The notes under the pieces were generated by a model. That model saw nothing but the letters and a program-made list of their open reading frames with translations, was not told where the DNA came from and ran no database searches. Position numbers and translations under genes: made by a program. Shown here piece by piece: positions 47,007-55,143 of a stretch of DNA of 64,000 nt (positions are counted from its first letter, which is position 1; each line of letters starts with the position of its first letter). Source of the DNA: a virus; IMG/VR virus record IMGVR_UViG_3300025598_000027, positions 34,765-98,764 of that record; one strand, written 5' to 3'.

Positions 47007-47913
47007 TTGATGCTAAGAGTTTCTTTATTTCAGTTGCAGTTTGTTGAATGTAAGATTTATTTAAGATGTTTACTACCTTATTATTTTCGTTAGATTCTCT
47101 CTCATAGTCATATATTGTTACTGGACTCCAATATGTGTTTTCTGTTGGTGGTAGATTAACAGAAACTAGTAATATGTTATTCGAATATCCACCAGTGGTA
47201 TTTGCTGTAAAGTTTACGTTTGACGTACTCTCTCTACCATACAGATAACTAGAAGCTGTTATAGAAACAGTATTGCTAACATTGACCGTACCATACATGT
47301 GTTGTAATGTTAATACACTGGTATTTCCTAATACTACCTGCCCTCTGCCTGTTGTTGTGTTATTAAAAACAATGTCAACTATCTCATTTTTAACAAAACC
47401 AGAACCATCAACATAATAAGTGAATACTTCGTTAGTGTTTGTTACCCAATCATTCTGTTTTCTGCTGTAGCCGATAGGAGTATAGCTACTGTTATATACT
47501 GGCTCCCAATATTTCTGTAGATCTAATGTTAGAGCCTCGAAATCAGCAACAGAAATCGTACCAGTATTTTCATACCAGTTATTTCTATAGAATGCTACTT
47601 TTTGTTGTAATGTATAGACATCTACATTATATTTTTTTGTTATAGAGTCGTTAAATTGTTCTTCATCTAGACACCAGCTATAATATGGGTCAATCGTCTT
47701 ATTTGCTAGATAAATCATCCAGCTAAGATATTGATCTTCATAATATCTATCTGCTATGCTATCTGGTCTTTCGTTCTCAACATTAACTAGTGGAAGATAA
47801 ACATAAGGATTCTGTAAAACAGAATTTAAGATACCAACACGCTCTGTTATATTAACAGCGTAATTATTAGCATAAGCAATTGTTGGAAAATTCTCGAAAT
47901 ATCTATTTGGCAT
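46999..47913 (-). CDS. gp53: Baseplate wedge protein gp53
   Basis: The N-terminal 160 residues are gp53: NRYFENFPTIAYANNYAVNI, ENERPDSIADRYYEDQYLSW, MIYLANKTIDPYYSWCLDEE, FNDSITKKY. T4 gp53 is about 196 residues and this one is 304. The extra 100 residues (about 165-265) are a beta module, GSGFVKNEIVDIVFNNTTTG...VLTLQHMYGTVNVSN, related to repeats in gp8 and the 860-residue protein. The usual C-terminus resumes near YWSPVTIYDYERESNENNKV. gp53 clamps neighbouring wedges around the hub. Confidence 0.92.
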   Translation of the reverse strand: MPNRYFENFPTIAYANNYAVNITERVGILNSVLQNPYVYLPLVNVENERPDSIADRYYEDQYLSWMIYLANKTIDPYYSWCLDEEQFNDSITKKYNVDVYTLQQKVAFYRNNWYENTGTISVADFEALTLDLQKYWEPVYNSSYTPIGYSRKQNDWVTNTNEVFTYYVDGSGFVKNEIVDIVFNNTTTGRGQVVLGNTSVLTLQHMYGTVNVSNTVSITASSYLYGRESTSNVNFTANTTGGYSNNILLVSVNLPPTENTYWSPVTIYDYERESNENNKVVNILNKSYIQQTATEIKKLLASNG

Positions 47914-47924
47914 TTAATTACTCA

Positions 47925-48899
47925 TTATAATGATGCTGAGCCAATATTTTCTCTGAGCCAGTATTCGGTCTCAAGGAAACTTATTGAGATTGTAACTTCT
48001 ACTGGCTTGGCCGATTTAAAAAACGCAGGAGTGCCAGCTGAACCAAAGTTGACAGACATTTCAGTCGCAACGCATGGCTTAAATTTGTAAAGGAATTCTT
48101 CATTTGGTGATAAGTTAATCATACACATGTTCGGATAACCTAAAAGCGCTCCGCCTTCTCCGGCCAATCCAGGAAGAATGTTATATCTTAATGCATTTAT
48201 AATGTTATTAAGAGTATTAGATTCTTGTTCGTTATTAGGAGTAAGTTTCCAAGAGAATTGATGTCTCTTGAATGTTGGCGACTTAAACATAACAGTTAAG
48301 AATGGGTTTTGAGCAAGACCACCAAGCTGTAATACTTGTGCTGAAGCACCTTTTCCCAAAGCCTCATCGCCTGCTTTAGTAAGAGCATTAACACCAGCGG
48401 CTTCAATAGCAGCAGTTCCAGCCTGCGCAATTTTACCGATAGCATTCTGCAATCCACCGCTCTTTACGCTATTTCCGCCCTTTAAGAATCCCTCAATACC
48501 AGCACCAACAGCTGGATTTTCTGCAGATTCTTCAGAATAATTTATGCTATAACTATCAACAAGATTTGTTGGGATAGGAAGACGAATCCCTCCCTGTTCT
48601 TTAGTAAATGGCGGATCAAAGATTGATCTTCTCTGATATTGGACAAATCTAAGCGTCATATAGTAATTTCTAGATGCACTGTCGTCTATAAGATCGTTAG
48701 GGAAAGTAAGATCTACACCATTAAATTGTTTATCTGATTGTATTTTCTGAGGAGAAACTTTAAATGCACTTGCTATTGCTGCAGCCCCAGAAGCACCAGC
48801 CGCGAGTCCGATAGCTGTTGGGACTACAGCAGCGACTGCCTTTGCTCCACTAACGAATCTAGAAGTTAAAGAACCCACTGTTCCTGTTACGTTAGACAT
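47925..48899 (-). CDS. gp48: Baseplate tail tube cap protein gp48-like
   Basis: A 324-residue protein. It starts with a low-complexity Ala/Gly/Val segment, then NYYMTLRFVQYQRRSIFDPP and IRLPIPTNLVDSYSINYSEE. The C-terminal half is LAQNPFLTVMFKSPTFKRHQ, FSWKLTPNNEQESNTLNNII, LLGYPNMCMINLSPNEE and PVEVTISISFLETEYWLREN, a tube-like domain seen in gp48/gp54 proteins that start the tail tube on the hub. T4 gp48 is about 364 residues. It is the first gene of the leftward baseplate row, with a divergent promoter region upstream. Confidence 0.88.
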   Translation of the reverse strand: MSNVTGTVGSLTSRFVSGAKAVAAVVPTAIGLAAGASGAAAIASAFKVSPQKIQSDKQFNGVDLTFPNDLIDDSASRNYYMTLRFVQYQRRSIFDPPFTKEQGGIRLPIPTNLVDSYSINYSEESAENPAVGAGIEGFLKGGNSVKSGGLQNAIGKIAQAGTAAIEAAGVNALTKAGDEALGKGASAQVLQLGGLAQNPFLTVMFKSPTFKRHQFSWKLTPNNEQESNTLNNIINALRYNILPGLAGEGGALLGYPNMCMINLSPNEEFLYKFKPCVATEMSVNFGSAGTPAFFKSAKPVEVTISISFLETEYWLRENIGSASL

Positions 48900-48909
48900 A
48901 TATGTTTCC

Positions 48910-48917
48910 TATAAATA
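48910..48917 (+). promoter_or_regulatory. T4 late promoter TATAAATA (rightward)
   Basis: Perfect TATAAATA on the plus strand 31 bases before the gp4 ATG. It drives the rightward late genes starting with gp4. Confidence 0.7.
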
Positions 48918-48926
48918 TTCTTTTTA

Positions 48927-48935
48927 TTATTTATT
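48927..48935 (-). promoter_or_regulatory. T4-like late promoter AATAAATAA (leftward)
   Basis: AATAAATAA on the minus strand, about 28 bases before the gp48 ATG at 48899, facing the rightward TATAAATA only 9 bases away. A TATAGGAAAC ribosome site precedes the gp48 start. A compact divergent late promoter pair. Confidence 0.5.
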
Positions 48936-48948
48936 GCTAAGGTTAGAA

Positions 48949-49389
48949 ATGGCTTACAAAGGATACTTTAAACCAAAGAACCCAGCAAAATATAAGGGAA
49001 ATCCCACCAATATTATTTATCGCTCTCGATGGGAGTTAAAATTGATGTCTAATCTTGATGATCATCCAGAGATAGTGCAGTGGTCTTCCGAAGAGTTTTG
49101 TATACCGTATCGCTCGCCTGTAGACGGGAGAATGCATCGTTATTTTCCTGATTTTTGGGTAAAAAAGAAAAAACCAGACGGAACATTTGAGACGATGGTA
49201 ATAGAAGTAAAACCAGCTGCGCAGACCGTCGCGCCAAAGCCCGAAAACAAGCCAAATAGAAGATACATCAATGAAGTTTTCACATATGGAATAAATAGTG
49301 CTAAGTGGGCCGCCGCCGAGTCTTTCTGTAAAGATCGTAATTGGAAATTCGTTATTTTTACGGAAAAAGAGTTAGGAATAAACTTTTGA
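48949..49389 (+). CDS. gp4: Head completion nuclease gp4
   Basis: Start at 48949 (MAYKGYFKPKNPAKYKGNPT), after TAAGGTTAG; an in-frame start at 48934 would add five residues and aligns poorly with T4 gp4. The 146 residues match T4 gp4 closely (T4 about 150): IIYRSRWELKLMSNLDDHP, SSEEFCIPYRSPVDGRMHRY, FPDFWVKKKKPDG, VIEVKPAAQT. The nuclease residues E29, D68 and E86-V-K88 of the TnsA-like fold are present. The protein completes packaged heads before tail joining. Confidence 0.95.
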   Translation: MAYKGYFKPKNPAKYKGNPTNIIYRSRWELKLMSNLDDHPEIVQWSSEEFCIPYRSPVDGRMHRYFPDFWVKKKKPDGTFETMVIEVKPAAQTVAPKPENKPNRRYINEVFTYGINSAKWAAAESFCKDRNWKFVIFTEKELGINF

Positions 49390-49982
49390 CAGCGTATATA
49401 TTTCAGACTATAGCTAAAAAGGGTGATAAAGCCAACATCACACCGAATCAGACTAGCACAGCTCGCGAATGGTTTAGAGAAGCAGCCCAAAGCGTTGGTT
49501 CCGTGTCTGCTCCGAAGCTAATGAACGATAAAAAGAACGTTTTACCATCGCTTACTATCAAAAATATCGGTCAGATGTTTATGTTTTTCTATGATCCAAA
49601 AATGAAAGACGTCTTGCCTTATTATGACACTTTTCCTCTCATATTTGTAGTCGATTTTGCCCCAAACGGGTTCACAGGGATAAATTTACACTATCTTCCT
49701 AGATATTATAGAGCAAAACTGATGGATGCTCTCTATGGGATAGCCAGTGACGACAAGTATGACGAAAATACGAAGCTAAAAATATCATATCAGACGCTAA
49801 AAAGACTACCTGCGACTAGTTATTTTGCTCCTTGCTTTAAGAGATATCTCTGGAGCCATGTTCAGGGTCAATTTTTAAATGTTGAGCCTAAATATTGGGA
49901 TACAGCTCTAATGCTTCCGACCGAAAGATTTAAGAAAGCCAGAAAAGAGACTGTGTTTAGCGACTCAGTAAGGAAACTATAA
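49386..49982 (+). CDS. Conserved T4-superfamily protein, function unassigned
   Basis: I choose TTG at 49386 as start: it overlaps the gp4 stop (TTGA) and has TTAGGAA seven bases upstream. The ATG at 49341 lies deep inside gp4. The 198-residue protein starts TAYIFQTIAKKGDKANITPN and carries STAREWFREAAQSVGSV, IGQMFMFFYDPKMKDVLPYY, DTFPLIFVVDFAPNGFTGIN, LHYLPRYYRAKLMDALYG and WDTALMLPTERFKKAR. The motifs are strongly conserved-looking and I have the impression of a family present in many T4-like phages beside tail and head-completion genes. No catalytic motif. Could be a virion or DNA-end protein; unproven. Confidence 0.78.
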   Translation: MTAYIFQTIAKKGDKANITPNQTSTAREWFREAAQSVGSVSAPKLMNDKKNVLPSLTIKNIGQMFMFFYDPKMKDVLPYYDTFPLIFVVDFAPNGFTGINLHYLPRYYRAKLMDALYGIASDDKYDENTKLKISYQTLKRLPATSYFAPCFKRYLWSHVQGQFLNVEPKYWDTALMLPTERFKKARKETVFSDSVRKL

Positions 49983-49984
49983 TA

Positions 49985-50743
49985 ATGGCTGGTTTTAATA
50001 TCGCATCATTCTCTTCAGAAATAGGTAAATCAGGTTATTTACAGACTAACAAATATCTTGTTGGTTTTACGACTCCTAACATCCTTCAAAACTATAGCAT
50101 AGACGGGAAACCAGTCGCTGATATAGAGAAAATGATTCAAGTAAGAGCTGATTCTATAAAAATTCCAGGAATCGCACTGTTGATGGGCGATGTTAACAGA
50201 TATGGTATTGGCCCAGTCCAAAAAATGCCATATAACGCCTCGTTTACGTCAAACAGCATAAGTTTTATCGCTGATAGAAGAGGTGCGATTTACAAATATT
50301 TTTACACATGGATTAACAGCATATTTGAGTTTGCTGGAGCTAGTGGAGCGATCGTAGCTGGTCGACCAATCATTAGTCGTAATGCTTCATATCAGACTGA
50401 ATACAAAGATAACTATACGACCGATATTCATGTGTATGTTTTTGATAATACCGGAAATCAGATAAAAGAAATTGTTATGCTAAGAGCTTTTCCAGAATCA
50501 TTAAACGAAGTACCTCTTAGCTGGAACCAAAACAACGAATTAATGAAAGTAACTGTATCGTTCTCGTTCAGAGATTGGCAGATGATTGCTGTAGAATCAA
50601 AAGCTCCAGACGTCCAACAGGGTTCAGATACATCAAATGCTACAAATCCTTTAAAAGTTCTAACGAATCTAATTCCTGGGTCTTCTATCTCAACACCGAA
50701 AAACAATAACGTAATAAAAACTGATTTTAATTCACCTCTTTAA
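49985..50743 (+). CDS. Tail tube family protein (gp19/gp54-like)
   Basis: A 252-residue protein with tube-fold signatures: MQVRADSIKIPGIAL-type strand, GPVQKMPYNASFTSNSISFI, DRRGAIYKYFYTWINSIFEF, DIHVYVFDNTGNQIKEIVML, RAFPESLNEVPLSWNQNNEL and MKVTVSFSFRDWQMIA. T4 has gp19 (tube, about 163 residues) and gp54 (tube initiator, about 320). Its length and place next to hub assembly genes favour the initiator gp54, but the folds are related and I cannot separate them by eye. It begins two bases after the preceding stop. Confidence 0.82.
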   Translation: MAGFNIASFSSEIGKSGYLQTNKYLVGFTTPNILQNYSIDGKPVADIEKMIQVRADSIKIPGIALLMGDVNRYGIGPVQKMPYNASFTSNSISFIADRRGAIYKYFYTWINSIFEFAGASGAIVAGRPIISRNASYQTEYKDNYTTDIHVYVFDNTGNQIKEIVMLRAFPESLNEVPLSWNQNNELMKVTVSFSFRDWQMIAVESKAPDVQQGSDTSNATNPLKVLTNLIPGSSISTPKNNNVIKTDFNSPL

Positions 50744-50758
50744 TAATGGAGTTATATT

Positions 50759-51466
50759 ATGCCACTACCTAAGATTAATCATCCTGTTTTTAAACTAACA
50801 GTACCATCAACAAAAAAAGAAGTTAGATTTAGACCTTTTCTTGTAAAAGAAGAAAAGATTCTATTGATGGCTAGAGAATCTGATGACGAGACTGATGTAA
50901 TGATGGCCGTTAAACAGATCGTTAACAACTGCGCAATTGATGAGATTGATGTTGATAAACTTGCTATTTTTGACCTTGAATATCTATTCATACGCATACG
51001 CGCACAATCTGTAAACAACATCGTTGAAGTATCATACAGAGATTATGAAGATAATCAGCTCTATGACTTTGAAGTAGATCTGAATACGATAGATGTAAAA
51101 TTTCCAGAAAAGATTGAAAGCACAATCAAATTATCTGATGATAGCGGATTCGTTATGAAGTTTCCTGAGGCTTCTATCTTTAGCGATAAGAAGTTTTTTG
51201 AATCAGGAAATGAGACATTTTTCCAGCTTGTAATTCGCTGTATAGATAAGTTTTATGACGAGAATAACGTATATCCAGCATCAAGTTATGACGTAAAAGA
51301 AATTGAAGAATTCCTTGAGAATTTGGATGTTAAGACCTTTGAAAAAGTTCGTTCTTTCATGGCAAATCAACCTACTCTTTATTATGCGATCAACTACAAG
51401 AACAGCAATGGTAACGATCGACAGATTGAGATGAAAACCTTATCTGATTTTTTTACCTTGCGCTGA
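50759..51466 (+). CDS. gp26: Baseplate hub assembly protein gp26-like (possible tail assembly chaperone)
   Basis: A 235-residue member of the T4 gp26 baseplate-protein family: MPLPKINHPVFKLTVPSTKK, EVRFRPFLVKEEKILLMARE, DVMMAVKQIVNNCAIDEIDV, DLEYLFIRIRAQSVNNIVEV and a helical C-terminus (FLENLDVKTFEKVRSFMANQ). T4 gp26 is about 208 residues. Ribosome site GGAG before the ATG. The last codons include a run of seven T bases at 51448-51454 that is a potential -1 slip site (see separate entry). Its location before the holin-like and tape-measure-like genes is that of a lambda gpG-type chaperone. Confidence 0.9.
   Translation: MPLPKINHPVFKLTVPSTKKEVRFRPFLVKEEKILLMARESDDETDVMMAVKQIVNNCAIDEIDVDKLAIFDLEYLFIRIRAQSVNNIVEVSYRDYEDNQLYDFEVDLNTIDVKFPEKIESTIKLSDDSGFVMKFPEASIFSDKKFFESGNETFFQLVIRCIDKFYDENNVYPASSYDVKEIEEFLENLDVKTFEKVRSFMANQPTLYYAINYKNSNGNDRQIEMKTLSDFFTLR
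51448..51454 (+). promoter_or_regulatory. Probable -1 ribosomal frameshift site (T TTT TTT)
   Basis: Seven T bases in the phase required for a -1 slip (zero-frame codons GAT TTT TTT ACC), four codons before the gp26 stop. After a -1 slip, reading continues open from 51454 to the stop at 51631-51633. No clear downstream RNA structure was found. Confidence 0.5.
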
Positions 51467-51633
51467 ATCATACTTCATTAGAAAATTACTATTTGACAAT
51501 GTTTTCTATGATCCAGCATCATAAATATTCAATAACAGAATTAGAAAATCTGATACCTTTTGAGAGAGATATTTATGTTCAGATGATAATGAATCACCTA
51601 GCGGAAATGGAAGAGAAACAAAGAAATGGCTAA
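51454..51633 (+). CDS. Frame -1 extension of gp26 (frameshift product tail), possibly also a short separate gene
   Basis: The -1 frame is open for 59 codons: YLALNHTSLENYYLTMFSMI, QHHKYSITELENLIPFERDI, YVQMIMNHLAEMEEKQRNG. The segment 'HHKYS..ELENLIPFERDIYV' looks like real protein with amphipathic helices, yet the ATG at 51499 lacks a good ribosome site. So it is best explained as the tail of a 291-residue gp26 fusion, like lambda gpGT. Independent initiation at the ATG at 51499 (45 residues) is the alternative. The end overlaps the next gene by 8 bases. Confidence 0.6.
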   Translation, partial: YLALNHTSLENYYLTMFSMIQHHKYSITELENLIPFERDIYVQMIMNHLAEMEEKQRNG

Positions 51634-52117
51634 ATTTGCGAAACCAGCTGATGATGATGCGCCAGTGGCAGCTCCTGCTCCTGCTGTTACTGTGATTGAT
51701 GTGAACAATAACAATAATCAAGCATCTTCAACGATGGCTCAGCAAACTGTGCAAATGCAACAGCAAACAGCACAAGCCCAAGCAACAGCTTCTGTTGGCT
51801 TGGCTCAGACCGCTATTGATGAAAAGATAGTAGACAGTCAGCTAGATAAACAAGAAGAACACTGGGTAAAGGCATACTGGCGTCCAGCAATGGGTTGGCT
51901 CTATATGGGTATCTGTTTTATGGACTTTATCGGATTCCCAGTCATATCTATGTTCCTACCTATTCTCTACAAAGGATCAGGCGTCCAGGTAGGTTATACC
52001 GCATGGCAGAGTCTATCTCTGTCTAATGGTGGTATGATTCATATCGCTTTCGGTGCTATCCTTGGTGTTGCTGCTTATACTCGTGGACAAGAAAAGTTGG
52101 CAAAGATAGGTAACTAA
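51626..52117 (+). CDS. Holin-like membrane protein
   Basis: A 163-residue protein. Residues 1-75 are polar and Gln/Ala-rich. Then EEHWVKAYWRPAMGWLYMGI leads into hydrophobic segments at about 88-116 and 134-152, ending in a Lys-rich tail (YTRGQEKLAKIGN). The 'R.RP...W' approach to a short-loop membrane pair resembles the three-TM holin family of gene transfer agents (GTA_holin). It overlaps the next gene by one base, and that gene carries a cell-wall peptidase, which fits a lysis role. It could instead be a tail membrane component. CATAAATA about 100 bases upstream is a weak late promoter candidate. Confidence 0.65.
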   Translation: MAKFAKPADDDAPVAAPAPAVTVIDVNNNNNQASSTMAQQTVQMQQQTAQAQATASVGLAQTAIDEKIVDSQLDKQEEHWVKAYWRPAMGWLYMGICFMDFIGFPVISMFLPILYKGSGVQVGYTAWQSLSLSNGGMIHIAFGAILGVAAYTRGQEKLAKIGN

Positions 52118-55113
52118 TGGCTAATTTTACAGACGACGATCTAAAGAGACTCTTACAGCAGACTAATAATCCTGATATAGCAAGAACTGCGCAGGAACAG
52201 CTTGACATATCTAAACAGAATAAAGATTCCGCGAAAGAAGTTGCTAAAGAATCTGTAAAGACCACAAAAGAAGTTTCTGAGCTCAAGAAAGAGCAAAAAA
52301 AGACTAATGATGCTCTAAAAGAACTGATCAGCCTTACAAAAGAGCAGGTCAAGTTACAAAAACAGACAACTACATCAAAAACTGAAACCAAAGAAATGAA
52401 ACAGAATGCTGACTATGGTGTAAGCTATGGTCCGACTCGCCCATTCTTTGAAGAAGTAAAGGGTCTAGTAAAAGAACTAAAAGTTGCGTCTAAACAGGAT
52501 GTAAAAAAGAGAGATGGTTTTGGTACAGAAGAACCTGAAGTCGTTAGAGAATTAAAAGAACTAACAAAATCTATAACTAAATCTATTGGTGGTGCAGTCA
52601 AAGATATTGGTGATGATCTATTCGTAAAAGCATTTCCTGGCCTAAAAGGATTAGTTCAAAAAAGAGAAGAAAATAAACCAAAAGCCGAAAACAAATCAGG
52701 CGGTGGTATGTCTGAATCGACTGAGTCTTTTTCTAAGGCGATAGTCGAACAGCAGATGATGACGAATCAGCTGCTCAGAGATATGTTAAAATCTAACCAA
52801 GATAAAAAACCTGATGCAAAACCAGCTGTTACCGAACCAATCGTCCCTGAAAGAGAGAGATATGAGTTCAGAGAAAAAGCTGGTATGTGGGCCGATACGC
52901 ACAAGGGTGTTGGTGGCGGTCAATTTATCTCTAGAAAAGAAGCTGAGAAATTAGGTCTTGGACAGAACGGCGAAAAGATTCGTTCATCCGAAAAACAAGA
53001 CGGAGAGGCTGTTTCTAAGAGTGGCGTAAGCCAGAGCCTTTCTATGGAAAAAATAGAAGAGGCGATAAGCCGTAATGGTGATAAGATAGATACAGCAAAT
53101 GGGTATCTAAAAGATATAGCTGATCATCTTACATCAACAAAACCACAACAGCAGCCACAAGCCAAGAAAGAAGAAGGTCCAGGATTATTAAGTAAACTTG
53201 CTGGTGGCGCTATGGATATCGCAGGCTCTGCTGGTAGCGGTCTAATGAGCGCTGGTAAAGGAGTATTAAGTGGCGCTTCTAAAGCTGCAGGTGCAGTAGT
53301 AGAAGGAGCTGGCTCAATAGCAACAAAAGCTGCGGGAGCTGTCGCCGAAGGTGCTGGTGCTGTAGCAACCAAAGTTGCTGGAGCTGCAAGTAATGCAGCG
53401 ACACAAGGCGTAAGCAAATGGTCTAAATTCTTAACATTCTTAGAAAAGACTGCACCATCTGTGTTTAGAAGATTTATGGTCAGAGCAGGTAGTGCTCTCG
53501 CTGGTCTAGCATTACCAGGCCCAGGATGGGTGTGGACTGCTATAAATGTTTTAGGTTCTTTGGCGCTAGCATATGAAGTATATAATTGGTGGAAAGAATT
53601 CTCATCGCAAAAAGATGAAGAAGATAAAGAATTACCAGAAGATCAACAACAGGCTGGTAGAAATAATCTTGAAGACAAAGGCGACATTAAACCAGAACCA
53701 GAAGCTGCAGGACCAGTAAAATCTGAAGCACCAATTGTTGCCACAAAACAAAACACACCACAAATTGTTTCTTCCAACGATAATATGCCCGATATTTCTT
53801 CTGCTATCATGGCAGAACGTCAGGCTGCTGTTGAAAGAAAACAAGAAGATGACGCTGATGCTGAAAAACAAAAGAGACAAAAAGAACTAACATTTGAAGC
53901 TGATACAATTATCCTTAAAGCAGATAAGATCATATTCACTTCAACACCAACTACACAAGCTCCTGCTGCTGGAGCAGCCAAGAGTGCAGATGTATCAAAA
54001 GCACAAGAGATGGGCCCACCCAGTCCTGTAGGAGCTGGCAAACCTTCTGGCGGAGGTGGTGGTTCTGGCGCTGCAGTTGTTATGCAGAGAGCTGATGCAG
54101 TTAAAGAATCAGTAGCAAAATCTGCTACTGCTGCTACTGGTGCTGGCCCTTCTGGTAGCCCTTCAGTATCGATGCCATCTGGAGCTGGTGGCGGTCAAGG
54201 ATCTGGTGGTGCTGCTGGTGGTCCTGCAGCAATAGGTGGAGCAAGTAAGGGTGTTGGTGGTCCTGTATCAAAACCAAATCTTGTAAACGTAAAAACTGCT
54301 AGCGGCAAGTCGGTACAGGTTGCTGGTGCTTATGCTAAGAACTTCCAAGGATTCATTAGTGATCTTGAGGCCACGGGTTATAAGATTAGTAGCATAGGTG
54401 GTTATGCTGATCGTGCAAACGTAAACAACCCAAGCGTAAAGAGTTACCACGCATCTGGTGCTGCTATCGATATCAATCCTGGATCAAATCCAAACAAGTC
54501 AACAAAGACAGATCTACCAGCAGAGACTGGTGCGCTTGCTGCTAAGTGGGGTCTTGGTTGGGGTATGAATTGGAAATCCGTCAAAGATCCTATGCATTTT
54601 TCTGCTGCGAAAGGCGAACAGGGAACATTTGATATCCCAAGAAATGGATCCATAGCTGCTGGTGAAGTTGAGGGTACTGCAGCCAGTGGTGGTGGCGGTG
54701 GTGATCAGGGCGGAAAGAAAGAAGATAAGAGTAAAGACCCAGTCGGCTCAGGAGGTCCAGATACAGCTACTCCACCACAAGCCAAGAAGGAAGATAGTGG
54801 TAGTGGTGCAAAACCAGCCAAGGGTGGTGGCAGCGGAATGAGAAGCGAAGCGGCCAGTGGTGGCGGTGGTGGTACTCCGACTCCTGCAGCTCCGTCTACT
54901 GGTGCCGATTTAGCCAAAGCATCTTCTAACGACATAGCAAGTCAGAGATCGGCTGATAAAAATATTGCTGCTGAAGCTCCATCTAACAGTGGTGGTCAGG
55001 CTCCGGCATCTGGTAAAGAAGGTAATGCTAGATTTGATAAAGATAATGTTGGTATGGTTGAACCTGCTGATGCAGCGAAACGTCTCAAAGATCTGTTCGG
55101 AATGGCAGCATAA
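52117..55113 (+). CDS. Tape-measure-like tail protein with M15 peptidase domain
   Basis: A 998-residue protein. Residues 1-110 are charged coiled coil (SVKTTKEVSELKKEQKKTND). Residues 240-330 hold MWADTHKGVGGGQFISRKEA-type segments. A hydrophobic stretch lies at about 449-495 (SALAGLALPGPGWVWTAINV, LGSLALAYEVYNWW). Gly/Ala/Ser linkers follow. A D-Ala-D-Ala carboxypeptidase/endopeptidase M15 domain spans about 735-845 with Zn ligands H778 and D785 (YHASGAAIDINPG) and H827, and D824 in DPMHF. The tail is low complexity. Length and position suggest a tape measure that also cuts peptidoglycan on entry. A lysis endopeptidase is the alternative. T4 gp29 is about 590 residues. Confidence 0.78.
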   Translation: MANFTDDDLKRLLQQTNNPDIARTAQEQLDISKQNKDSAKEVAKESVKTTKEVSELKKEQKKTNDALKELISLTKEQVKLQKQTTTSKTETKEMKQNADYGVSYGPTRPFFEEVKGLVKELKVASKQDVKKRDGFGTEEPEVVRELKELTKSITKSIGGAVKDIGDDLFVKAFPGLKGLVQKREENKPKAENKSGGGMSESTESFSKAIVEQQMMTNQLLRDMLKSNQDKKPDAKPAVTEPIVPERERYEFREKAGMWADTHKGVGGGQFISRKEAEKLGLGQNGEKIRSSEKQDGEAVSKSGVSQSLSMEKIEEAISRNGDKIDTANGYLKDIADHLTSTKPQQQPQAKKEEGPGLLSKLAGGAMDIAGSAGSGLMSAGKGVLSGASKAAGAVVEGAGSIATKAAGAVAEGAGAVATKVAGAASNAATQGVSKWSKFLTFLEKTAPSVFRRFMVRAGSALAGLALPGPGWVWTAINVLGSLALAYEVYNWWKEFSSQKDEEDKELPEDQQQAGRNNLEDKGDIKPEPEAAGPVKSEAPIVATKQNTPQIVSSNDNMPDISSAIMAERQAAVERKQEDDADAEKQKRQKELTFEADTIILKADKIIFTSTPTTQAPAAGAAKSADVSKAQEMGPPSPVGAGKPSGGGGGSGAAVVMQRADAVKESVAKSATAATGAGPSGSPSVSMPSGAGGGQGSGGAAGGPAAIGGASKGVGGPVSKPNLVNVKTASGKSVQVAGAYAKNFQGFISDLEATGYKISSIGGYADRANVNNPSVKSYHASGAAIDINPGSNPNKSTKTDLPAETGALAAKWGLGWGMNWKSVKDPMHFSAAKGEQGTFDIPRNGSIAAGEVEGTAASGGGGGDQGGKKEDKSKDPVGSGGPDTATPPQAKKEDSGSGAKPAKGGGSGMRSEAASGGGGGTPTPAAPSTGADLAKASSNDIASQRSADKNIAAEAPSNSGGQAPASGKEGNARFDKDNVGMVEPADAAKRLKDLFGMAA

Positions 55114-55118
55114 AAAAA

Positions 55119-55137
55119 GGGGAGCTAAATGCTCCCC
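55119..55137. terminator. Bidirectional intrinsic terminator
   Basis: Stem GGGGAGC / GCTCCCC with a 5-base loop, between two converging genes. On the minus strand it is followed by seven T bases (55112-55118 read as A on the plus strand), so it strongly ends gp32 transcripts. On the plus strand it is followed by AATTCTTT and could end the tape-measure transcript. Confidence 0.85.
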
Positions 55138-55143
55138 AATTCT

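Noticed and set aside
49386-49982. Assignment as T4 gp2 DNA-end protector or gp50
   Set aside because: Position near gp4 fits, but I cannot match the sequence to either family by eye.
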